64,000 bases of DNA from Seison nebaliae (Eukaryota > Rotifera > Pararotatoria > Seisonacea > Seisonidae): contig JALJEE010000060.1 of assembly GCA_023231475.1 (NCBI GenBank), positions 1 through 64,000 on the forward strand. The letters run 5' to 3'. This document shows positions 24,267 to 36,657 of the stretch, piece after piece. The position numbers and the translations under genes are program-made. The notes beneath the pieces were generated by a model, which was not told where the DNA came from, did not search any database, and was given only the letters and a program-made list of their open reading frames with translations. Position 1 is the stretch's first letter; each line of letters opens with the position of its first letter.

Positions 24267-27200
24267 CTCATCCAACATATTCAATATCTGTTGACGACAA
24301 ATTACAACAACATCATCTACAACAATCGAATTCGATGGTGACCACTGCCGTGGTAACAACAACAACAACGTCAAGTACCATAATTAACGAAAACTTCTCG
24401 AATGTTTCGTCGCAGAGTATCGCTCTTTTGTCTGCCATCTCGTCATTGTTGTTAACACCGGCCACCACCACCTTGACGACGACAACAAGTTCGTTGATCG
24501 ATCATTCGACTCTAGCGAAAATTGAACAGAAATTATCGGGAAAGAATGATCTGACGACATCAACGTCAATGTTGACGAATAATCTGATAACGAATCCTGA
24601 CGCTTTCTGGAGGAGACATGTTGATGAGAATGCGGTGTTGGGAGCAGTGAAAGCTGCTTTCTGTAACACATCGACATTGAATCGGAAAGGAAATAAAAAA
24701 CGGACAAAAAAGAAATCGCAAATTCAAAAAAAAATGGATGATAATACGAACAATAACAACAGTGAATTGATGGGACGACAAAAGAAACAAGTAATAAAAG
24801 ACACGAATCATTATCAGCAACATAATGGAAATGACGAATTGGTAACGGATGAAAATTTAGATGATTCGTACGATAACGATGACGGAAATGATGATGATAA
24901 TGATGATATAGAGAATGGCGAGGATGAACAAGAGGATAATATCAATAATATCTTCAATGACGATCGAGACGACGATGATGACGATGATGATTTGTTGAAT
25001 GAACCGAACGAGTTAGATTATCGATTAATCAACAATCGAAAACAACATCGAAAAGACAGGAAATTGAAGTTGAATAAGAAGAATGGAAGAAAATTAATGA
25101 AGAATCTCAACGACAATATCGATGGATCGAATAATAATGGAAATATCGATGTAGATATATTAGATGAATTGAATGAAGATATGGAGAATAATAACGATAA
25201 TATCGAACGTGATTTATTAGATGACGACGATGAAGATGATGATGATGAAGACGATGAATTAAATGATGATTTAGATGATATTTGGAATGAAAATGATTTG
25301 GATTCACATCCCAGACGACCTCTCACCAAACAACAACAACAACAACAACAGAATCAAATGTCGATGAAAAGAAAAAAACGCTTGAAACAACAACAACAAC
25401 AACAACAACAGAAACAAAGAGTAACAGATGAAGAAATGTTTGATGAAGATCAATTATGGAATAAGAGTTCGACGCACAATATGACGGGTGGAACACCTTC
25501 GTCTACAACAACTCTTCGACCGACCGATGCTGAAACGTTAGCACAAATGCTCCAACAACAATTACAAGCGATTAACGATGAAATAAAGATGATACAACGA
25601 GAGAAGGAGACGACAGAAATGAGAGCAGAAGAATTGGAATCTGCTGCAGTCGCTTCTTATTGTTGGCCGATGACCTCTCAAAATCAGAATACGAATTCAT
25701 TAAAATCTTTATCTAATTCAAATTTCCCAATTAATAATGATAATTTCAATAAAAGTGCTTTCGGTTTTCAACAGCAACAGCAGCAACAACAACAACATCA
25801 ATCTCAACAACCTCAACCTCCGGTCCGTCATTTACCTGTAAGTAATTCATCGAATAATTATGATATGTTGAAGAATGCTGATGATACATTTCCATTTCCA
25901 AATCCGTATGATTCTCTCAATCAGTCTTATAAATCCAATTATCTTTTCGATCGTATAAATAATAAATATCAAACGAATCAACAACTGTCACATCTATCTC
26001 ATCCCCAACAACAACAACAACAACAATCACAAGAGCAACAACATTTATCATCATTTAATGGTCATCAACAACAACAACAACAACAATCACATCATCATCA
26101 ACAACAACAAAACTTATTTCGTAATCCAAATTTATTTAATAACTTTTCAAATAATCCCAATCCAAATCAGACGAATAATAACAACAATAATTTAGTTTAT
26201 AGTTTTAATCAACCAAATTCAGGAAATCAGTTAAGAAATCCGATACATTTAGATAATCATTTCATGTCGCCTCAGTCTCAAATGCCAGCTTCAATCGACG
26301 AACATTATCCATTCGATTCAACGACAGCCGTCTATCAACATCCACCTCCACCGCCGCCACCACCACCACCACCCTCTCAATTACAATCGCAACAACAACA
26401 ACAACAACAACATCAGCAGCAATCTCATTTGGTAAATGAACAGCATCGCATGAATACTTTACCAATTAATTCGCATCAGCAACCGCATCCGCAATCACAA
26501 CAAATCTTACCAAATGGATTAACTAAATATCCTGATTATATTTCTTCAACTTTGCCACATCCCCAACATTTTCCTCAGCAGCAACAACAACAACAGCCAC
26601 AACAACAAGGAATTCTCTCGAAGAATACCCAACATTCCCAACATCTCCAACAACAGAAGCCACTCGATATGAAAACCAATAAATCGCCCACATCATATCC
26701 ACCCAACGACGGTATGAAACATTTTCCATCAAAAACTTCTAAATCAGATCAGTTAATTCAAGAACAACAACAACAACCAGTATCACCGTCGTTAGACAAG
26801 AAGTCTCCATATATCAATAAGAAATTATCATCAGCCAATCAACAAGTACATCATTCTCATCGTCATCATTCACATCAGCAATCCACTCCAACAACAACAA
26901 CAATAACATCCACTTCGTCTAATCGTCATTGTTATCATCATAGTCTCTTAAGTAGTAGTGATAATGAGAGTTCATCATCAGCTTTCGATACAGCTCCAAT
27001 TGGCCATCTTCGAATTAGTGCAAATCGTTCCGTTCAAAATACCGATCAATCACATCAACAACAGCAACAACAACAACAACACAATCCTTCTCATTTATTA
27101 TCTCACCATCATCATCACCACCATTCTCAACAAACCTCTTCATCTCAACCCCCGCAACAACAACAACAACAACAATCATCATCTCATCAACATACGGAAG

Positions 27201-29196
27201 ACGCTTCGTCATATGCTGCCACTCTATCTCAACAATTGGGATCATCGATCGTTTCAAGAAACCATCATTCCAATACATTGAGGAATCAATCGACGACATC
27301 AGCAGTAGGAACGGGTGGAATCAAATCTGAATATGATCGACGCCTCCGTCAAAAATTTGAGTTGTTGGAGAAGGCCATACAAGATAATCAGCCGTTCACC
27401 GTTTGGAATGGACCGACGGTTGTGGCCTGGTTAGAATTATGGGTAGGAATGCCAGCCTGGTATGTAGCTGCCTGTCGTGCTAATGTTAAATCGGGTCAGA
27501 TTATGAGTAGTCTTTCCGACGCTGATATTCAGCGAGAAATTGGTATTGCCAATCCACTTCATCGACTGAAACTTCGATTAGCAATTCAGGAGATTCTCGT
27601 ACTAACCACCACAAAACCATCAACCGCTTCATCTCCATCATCCAAGCAGCGATTAACCGTGAAGATTGGTGTTGGAAAGAATGCTCTACATCTTGTCCCC
27701 AGGTCGAGTTTAGCCTTTGGCGAGATGAATCATGAATGGATTGGTAACGAATGGTTGTCATCACTCGGTCTTCCTCAATATCGTCAAGCCTTTATGGAGT
27801 GTTTAGTTGACGCTCGAATGTTAGAACATTTGACAAAGAAAGATTTGCAGAAACATCTTAAAATGGTCGATACATTTCATCGGTTTCTAATTCATATTCT
27901 GTCTCATCTAATTCGAATTTTGTTTATTTACAGTGCAAGTTTTGAATATGGAATTCGCGTACTGAAACGTGTCAATTATGACCGTTCCGTTCTCGAGAAA
28001 AGACGTGACGTTTGTAAAGATATTCAAAAAGGTTCAATATTTCTTCTCTTTCAACCTTCTCTTAACTAACTCGATTGCTATAGATGTTATGGTTTGGTCA
28101 TGTGATCGTGTAAAGAAATGGGTGGAGCATATCAGTTTACAGGAATATGCAAATAATTTACATCAATCTGGTGTTCATGGTGGATTGTTGGCATTGGACG
28201 ATACTTTTGATTGGTTATGTTTGGCCTTAGCATTACAAATACCAAATCAACATTCACAAGTTCTTTCTTAATACTTCTTCACTTCTTCTTCATAATAAAT
28301 TCTTTCCCGTCTTTTAGGCCAGACAAATTTTAGAAAGAGAATTTTACAATTTATTGTCTTCTGGTACCGAGAGGAAAATTGATGAGGTTCTTATTTGTTT
28401 TTCATTTTTAAATTTATCCTAATTATTATTCTTAATGAGAACTTTAAATTTTGACAAATTGTTAAAACTCTAAATTTTATTATTCCAACAAAATTCTATT
28501 TTTGTGATTAAAGAAATTTCATTTTATTTTATCATCAGTTATCTGTTAATCGACGTAATTAAATGGTTAACGATTAACGTGTAATCATTTCAAAAATATC
28601 AGGTAATTACTAGACAATAATTTTTATGTGAAGTGAAATTTGTATTGTGATTATTTCGTCCGAATGAATTTTCGTCCATTGTCTCTTCTGTGTGTCTTCT
28701 TTGTGGGAAGAATATTTTCAAATAAAAATTAATTGATTGTATATTGAAGGAATTACATTCGACAAGAAAATCATCGAATACATCTCATGCGATCTTAAAG
28801 AAATTGTTGCAATCGAAAAAGAAGAAAGAATCAAATTCAAATAATAATAATTCGAATTCGAACAATTCCAACAGTTCCTCCACCACCATCAATTACACGA
28901 ACGACAATAATGATTCATCTCAAAATATTGATACGATAACGGAATCATTATCGATATTAGGTAAACGTCTGTCAATCACACATGACACTGATCTCACTGA
29001 CAAATCGTTCGACTTGTCAAGTCAGTCTACAACTCAACCGAAATCGTCTCCACCTCCACCTTTGCCTCCAAGAGAACCGGTTGCTGACGAATTAACTAAA
29101 TCACCACCAAAAGATTTAAATGTGAGCGGATTACAAAATACGACTAACGACCAGATAGACAAAGAAGAAAAATCGACTGAAAAAATCATTGAATGA
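22208..29196 (+). CDS. PPFIA (liprin-alpha): Liprin-alpha, greatly enlarged
   Basis: Five exons: 22208-27882, 27934-28031, 28084-28259, 28318-28386, 28750-29196; 2154 aa (usual ~1200). Liprin-alpha scaffolds presynaptic active zones, binding LAR phosphatases, RIM/ERC, KIF1A and, in vertebrates, CASK. The second of two adjacent ATGs (22208) begins MCDVMPTI, the family start. Coiled coil: [53 protein letters not shown]. The conserved [20 protein letters not shown] lies near residue 1110. SAM1 (~1730: [20 protein letters not shown]), SAM2 (~1845: [19 protein letters not shown]) and SAM3 (~1927: [32 protein letters not shown]) complete it. Between coiled coil and SAM1 is an unusual insert of acidic runs (~880-1040), poly-Gln and poly-His. 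Exon 1 alone is 5.7 kb. The last intron (28387-28749) is unusually long at 363 nt, and its 3' site is the least certain junction. Confidence 0.95.
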
Positions 29197-30425
29197 AAAT
29201 TATTCATTGTCATATCGTTGTCTTCATCACTTCGGAGATTTTACAGTTATTTATTATGAAATTAAATTCGAATCGTTAAAAGAATGAAAGAAGAATTCCT
29301 TAATTATTCTTTAAACAAATCGACGAACGAATGAAACGAAATTCATTTTTGTTTCTCCCAAAAACATTCTTGTTATATCCATTTCCTCCATCTCCATAGT
29401 TTTCTCAAAATTCATATCCAAATATTTTCCACGTTATCAGGAAAATATGAAATATTAATTTTTCAAAAATGAATTCAAATAATTTAATTTTATCGAAAAC
29501 TCATTTACTTTCTTAAATTTTTATACACCAAATTCCTTTGTCAGTCTTTTTAATTTTTTTTTTCGAAAAAAAAACACCAAAACTAATATCAACGACTTAT
29601 ATTTATTATGTTTTTTCATGTATCACATTCATTTTAACTAATGTGACATATTTGGAACTTATCATCTTTTATGATATCGGATGATATTTTCCTTCATTCT
29701 ATTACCAATCCATCAAAACGATTTATTTGTATATTGATTATTTTCTTAATAGTTTTGTCTTTATTACTCGTAACATTATCGTTCTGATCTGAATATAAAT
29801 TAGTAATGATAATGAATTTTAATCTCTGAAAAAATATTATCTTATTTTGTTAGTAAAGACAAATCAGTTCCACAATTCCTTCTGTTTTCGTCAATTTTTA
29901 AATTTGTATTAATCTCCTCCACAAATTAATGATTGTAAAAATATGTTCATTTCTTTCATCATAATAACATTCATTGTTACATACAAATTTCCTTAAAAGA
30001 AATGAAGAACAAAGTTTTATTTCTTTCATTTTTTTTCATTCTCAATTCTCTCGATACTCCAATAGTTTTTTTCATGTGCAAATTTCTATCGTGAAAAAAA
30101 TTAATTTCATCTTCATTCAATTCATATGACAATAGACGAATAAGACGACGACGATGACGATGATGATCATGTTATTATTATTCTACTGTTTCATTTTAAT
30201 AGTTAAATGATGAAATCATTAAATAAATTATAAATTTATCTTTAATTTGAATGGTTTTTTTTTTCTTATGAATGAAAAGAAGAAAAAGAAAATGGAAACT
30301 ATACAAAAAATGAATAATGTTCAATTCTTATTATTGTCAATTGTCAATAAACTAAATTATCATATACAATCATCTCTAAATGACGAGAATGATGATTTAA
30401 TAAGGATGGAAAATGAAAATAATGT
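29197..30425. other. Tail-to-tail spacer between liprin-alpha and CASK
   Basis: 1.2 kb of AT-rich sequence between two convergent stop codons. It should contain both 3' UTRs. No convincing ORF is seen. A short plus-strand ORF at 30247-30429 is Lys/Asn-rich, overlaps the CASK stop and is not supported. Confidence 0.45.
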
Positions 30426-33400
30426 CTAATACACCCAACTGACTGGTATCCATTGAGGTGTGGATGTGAATAAAACGAATAATTTCTCTATTTGATTTGC
30501 AATCTCGTTGAACATTCCATCATTATCGTAGACGGTTGATTCGTAATTATCGAAAACGGCGCTACTAACACCCGTTCGAGATTTGACAGAAATGGTCGGT
30601 CGGTTAGTTAAGATGTTGGAGGTTGGTGGTGACGATGATGGTGATAATGTTGGAGAAGAAGAAATCGAATAAGAGACAATTGCATCGAATAAATACGAAT
30701 AAGAGTTCATAAAACTCTCGTTTTCTAATTGTTCCTTTCCACTGGACATGTCATTTCGAATGAATACGACGAATGGTGCGAATTCTCCACGACGTAATGG
30801 TCGAAATGTCTGAAAAAATGGAATTTGAATTGAAAAATGAAATTTAAAATGAGAAATAAAAAAGAAGAACTTTAATATCGATATCGATTAATGCGATTCG
30901 ATTATTCTTGATGAGATCCGTTATTGTCGATAATCGTCGACCATAATAAGCATTCTCGTGAATTCCATATTCGAGGAATTCATTATTCTCAATATCTGCC
31001 ATCATCTCATCCCAAGTGATGAAATAATAATCTTTTCCATCATGTTCATCATTCTTCGGTAAACGACTAGTATCTGATAATAATAAAAGAAATTATTTAA
31101 AATTTAAAATTAATTATTTATAATAAAAAAATTAAATAAATAGAACGTGAAATGGGATAAGCGAATTGTCCATCTAATTTCAATAATTCTTCGATAATTC
31201 TCTTCTTATCAATCGTCTCTTTCCCAATGAGAATGATGGAATGTCTTCCAAATTTCGGCATTAACATCACCTCCTCATAAGTTAACACATTAAATTGATC
31301 GACATTCGTCAATGTCGATCGACGTGATTTGGGACTAAAGTTCTTCGGAGTACTCGTATCACTATCATTTCCTTTAGTCATTTGATTCTTCTCTTTCGTC
31401 TCCACATTTTCTACAACATTCGTCGAATTTGTGATTGTTGTTGTTATTGTTGTTGTTGTTGTTGTTGTGGCAGATGATGATATTGATGAAGATGATGATA
31501 CTGAGGATGATGAAGGAAATGGTAGACAACTATAAGATGATTTTTGATTGATTTTATTTTGATGATTCTCATCCGTTTTTATATGTGTAATTCTCATTTC
31601 TTGTAATTCGGGTGATGGTATTAATTCCGGTGCATCCGAATGGAAATAGAAATTTCCATTAAATGTTCCTTCACATAACGATTGTTCCAAATGAACTTTT
31701 CGAGCTTGCCAAAATGAACTGTCGTCTTTGGAGATGATTTGGAAAATGTCGCCGATGAGGAATTTAGTTGAAATATTTTGTTTCTTCTTTTCCAAATTCG
31801 TTTGATGATTCATCGGATGAATCGTATCACTTGTCGAATCATAATTGAATAAACATTTCACATAAATATCACATGGAGGAGCTGCTGTTTTTGATGTGGT
31901 GATGATTTTCAATCGAATAATTCCTTCCTGTAATGCGAGATAATTTCGAATGGAATTCGTTGACATTTGGGAAATGAGTCGTCCATTAATCTCATGAATC
32001 TCGTCGCCCACATGCAAATTGCCGATACGATGAATAAATCCTCCATAAATGATCCGTTTGATCATACATCGATTTCCATCACTTTGCAATGTTATTCCTA
32101 ACGGTTCATTGTTGGGTCGTTCGAAACAAACCATCCGATAATTCTTCACATGAATTCGAAATTTCTCATTCACATCCGTCTGCTTAAGTACTTTGGGTGA
32201 CTTCTTTTTCGATATCGTGTCGGAACGATTCCTTTCCGGCATTTGTAATTTTGCCATTCGATTAACTAATCGATCATCATTCTCGTCGTTTCTGCACACG
32301 ATATTCTCATGATTACGAATGAAAGCTTTCAACTTGTCGAAATTAGACATTTGACTAAATGATGTCTCATCATTCTCTGGAAAGAAGGAAGGAAAGTAAT
32401 ATAATTAAATACCATCAAATTCCATTAATGATGATTATATAGAAATTTTAAGATAAAAATATCAAAAAAAAATTTCAAATTATCCAAAATACAAATTAAA
32501 TTTTTTTCAATAATTATAATTATTAACCGTCTAATAATAATTGTCTTTTAGTCAATTTGATTAATGCCTGTTCTTGTTGGATGTTATTCTTGGCATTCCG
32601 AATATTATTCGTTAACGTTGATTGACATTTAGAGCCCACGATATATACGTAACATTCGAGTAATGCCTAAAAAATGAAGAAGAAGAATTATAATACAATT
32701 ATACAATTCTTTAAATTATTCATAAATTGAATTGATATAAAGAAAAAAGAAGTTGTTGAGTAATAGAAAGAAAACTTATTAAATTATCCTAATAATTAAT
32801 ATTATTAAATTTAATAATTAATTAATAATTAAATGGAAATAATAAAATGGAGAATATCGGGAGGAATTGTTCCTTTATCAATTCTCCAACAACAATTTAT
32901 TTTCACTTCTCTTGTCCCACCTCCCTATACTTAACATGTAAGAGATAAACTATTATTTTGCTGAAAAATTAGTTTTAAGTCCGAAAATACATAACGCTAC
33001 GGGATAATGGTTTAGTGATTGAGAGGAATGAGAGAAGAATACTTAATTGGTAGAGAAGAAGAAAGGAAATTCTCATAATAACAATGGAAATGTTAGGAGA
33101 GAATGAGATGAAGTAACATGGATGAATGAAGAGACTTCCTCTATTCTATGAGAATGGAATGATGGAATTGCATGCGACGAATAGTTGGAAGAATGCATGC
33201 ATTATGGAGGAGAAAAGAAATGGATGTCGTGAAATGGAAATAGTAGAAACAGAAAGATTACTGTAAATAGTGGAATGAATATGAGAGATTGATTGTTTTT
33301 CTCCCCTACCACCGATTACATGAAGGAAAAAAGTGGAATTTCATGTTACTCATTATCCGACCAAGCAGAATATTAAATATTCCAATTCACTAGAGAATTT

Positions 33401-36138
33401 TTGTTTTTGCTTTCGAAAGAATTATTCATGTTTAGAATAAATCCTCAAATAATTACTTCCTTTCTACATCCACCTATTTATTTTATTTGGAAATTGATCG
33501 AAAAGGAATTTTAAGGAAATTCATAGGAAGATGAGTATTGTTGGATAAGTGTTGTTGAGAAGAAGAAAAAAGGGAAATATGAGAATCATGTACATTTGGA
33601 AATATTTAAAAGAATAATAGAAATATTATCTTTACATATATTTTTTAACTTATCTGTTATTAGAAATACAACTTCATCAATTAGGAGAGGTGAGAAAGAA
33701 GAATTATTAGATAAAATTAATTTTGCATTTTTTCTCGTGGACGAACAAGCAGACGAATCAAGTAGATTATGAAATTATCAATGTTATTCTTATGTCGTTT
33801 GGAATAATATTGATAAATGGAATATAAACCAATAATATACTCTCTCTCTCTCAATATGTTATGTGTGTGAGAGAGTCGATGCATTTTTTAGAGATCGATC
33901 TCATAATATTTTAATTTTTCATAATTACTCGTCGAATGGAAATGGGGAGATGAAGTGAAATGTTGCTGTCGATGAATGGAGGAGTTGAGCGATGAATCTT
34001 CATTAAATTTCGTTACGCTGATGACGGAAGAGTCATATGGTTCGTTGAATGGAAGTGGATGATTCGGATGATGATGATAATATTGTGGCTGATAAATGGG
34101 GAGAGGCGAAGGTGTTAATAAACATTGGTCGATATCGGCATCGAAAATGGGAATATAACATCGCTCATTATTCTTATCAGTCTCTTCCGATTGTTCTATC
34201 AGATTTGGAACGGATCGAATATTCATTTTCGAATTCTGATTATTTTGTCCAATATTTGAATTATTATGAATTAAATTTTGAATTATATTATTTGTTCCTT
34301 GCTCATATTGTTTTTGTTGTTGTTGTTGTTGTTGTTGAAGATAAGCTAAATAATTTCCACAATCATCATTTCGATGAAATTGCGAGAAATTAATATCGTC
34401 AATATCGACATCTTCACGTTTCGATGATGATGATGGTGAAGAGGAGGTGGTGGTAATGGTGGATGATGGTGGTACTGGTAATGGTAATGAAAGATGATGA
34501 TTGTTCGAATGATTTTTATCGATATGAATAATTCGCTTATTGTCGATAATCGTTTGTTGGGGAATGAATTCGACTTTCGAATTATCTTTCTCAATCTCAT
34601 TTGGAGATGTTGTGGCGGTGACGGAGAAGATGATACGGGGAGAGAACGTGGTCACCATAACGGTGGGAGGATTATTTGAATTTTTTACATTAATTTTATC
34701 AACTAATGATTCGGTTCTCGGTTCGTCCACATGAGATAAGAAAGAAAGATTTTTCTCAATTTTCACATTCTCTTTCGGACGTGTCATTTGCTGGTGATGG
34801 TGATGATGATGATGATGATGTGGGAGATATTTCAATTGAAATGCACTTTCATTATTCAAAATTGGAATATCTCTAAAATTTTGAATTCGATTACAAAGTC
34901 GATTAGAATCGGATGTAGACGAAGTGTTGATGAATCGAATATTGGACGAAGAAACTTCATCAACTGGTGATGGTAAATCAGAAAGTGAATTCATCGTCAT
35001 CTGATGTTCTTGAAAAAAGAGAGTTGATGTTGTTGGAAATGATGATATGGAAGAGGTGAGATGGTTAACGATATTGGTCGATGATAAAGATGAGAGATTA
35101 TTGTTTTTTTTTGCCGTCGCCATCGTTAATGATGGTGTGGAAGGGGAAAGAATGGAAGACAATGTGACGGTGGAATTAACTGATTTATTTGTTGTCGATG
35201 TTATTGTCTGATGTCGTTCGAGTTGTGGAGCTAAATGAGAATTAGCTGATGATGCCATGATGAGGAGGAAAGATTTATCTTTTTTCTCTTCCTCACTCGA
35301 AATCACTTGACAAGACGATGAAGGTGATAAAGATGAGAAAGAGGAGATACTACTCGCTAGAAATTGGGAGGATGGAGTATCTAAATGAAATGAATTAGAT
35401 GATGAAATGACGTTTGATGACGGTTGTTGATATTGGATAATATGATTCGTTATATTTGTCTCTTTCTTCTGTTTGAGAAGATTCTCTTCAATTTTCTTCG
35501 TTGTATCTTCTTCTTTCAAAAGGACACTCTTCTTCAAAATGGGAATCGAACAATAAGTTGTTGTCAATTGTGTCAATTGTTTGACACGATGTTCATTCTC
35601 ATCAATTATCGATGAAGTGGATGAGGAAGAGGATGACGAAGAGGAAGAAGAGGAGGAGGGAGATGAAGGAAAATTCTTGTTCGAATGCTTATGATGTCTG
35701 GGAGATGCATATGAGGATAAGATGGAATATGTTGACGGTTTCTTCATTGAACTCGTAGTGAATTCCACATGTTTCTTCGATGGTGATTTGTCCGTTCGTT
35801 GCATCGATCCAAATGTCATCTGTTTCCCATACTTCTCCATCAAATGATTATATTGATTATTGATCATTTCATTATTCTCCATTTTCATTTTATTCTTATT
35901 CGAATTATTCGTAAAATTCAACGATTCATTCAACGATAAATACGTTTTCATTCTCTTATCTTTCAACTTCTCCTGATAATGTGGTTGGGGTTGTTGATGA
36001 ATATTATATCGATTCGGATATTGTTGTTGTTGTTGTTGTTGTTGTTGCTGCTGCTGCTGCTGTTGATGATGATGATGATGATGATGATGATGCGATTGTG
36101 AATTTTTAAAAAATAATTTATTATTCTTCTCTAATGAA

Positions 36139-36172
<34 letters not shown>

Positions 36173-36620
36173 GATGTTGATGGTTATCGGTTCGATATTT
36201 TGTATGTTCGGAATTTGGTATAAAATTACAACTATTCTTCTTCTGATTATGTTTCGTGGATGTTTTGTGACATTTGGCATACATCGAATCAGATGTCTCG
36301 ATTGGCGTTCTCGTACGAATTCGTTCATTCGATGCATCGATATTCCGAATGAGTTGAATCGAATGAGTTCTCGTGATTCCGGATTGAGAGAAGGAGGGCG
36401 TCGAATAAAATGGAGAGGCATAAACATTTGTACGATTGTCAATCGTAGAATCGTTTATTCGATGATTCTTTTTATTTTTCAATTTCTTATTTGATCGAAG
36501 TTGCTTCAAATTCTCATTCGACGAACATTTTTTTTCTATTCCCAAATTATTCGTTATCGAAAGATTTGTCGATCCTCCCACTGAATATGGGATATTAACT
36601 TGTTGTTGTTGTTGTTGAAC

Positions 36621-36657
<37 letters not shown>

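Noticed and set aside
24384-25329. Minus-strand ORFs inside the liprin-alpha linker
   Set aside because: Mirror images of the acidic GAT runs (poly-Ser/poly-His). The plus frame carries conserved liprin sequence on both sides.
22900-27200. Regular CAACAA repeat blocks considered as satellite or CRISPR-like arrays
   Set aside because: They are in-frame poly-Gln codon runs of variable length with no unique equal-length spacers.
27883-28069. Liprin-alpha ORF reading on to 28069
   Set aside because: The 51-nt intron at 27883-27933 happens to be in frame, and the next intron (28032-28083) accounts for the extra tail. The spliced version restores the SAM3 region.
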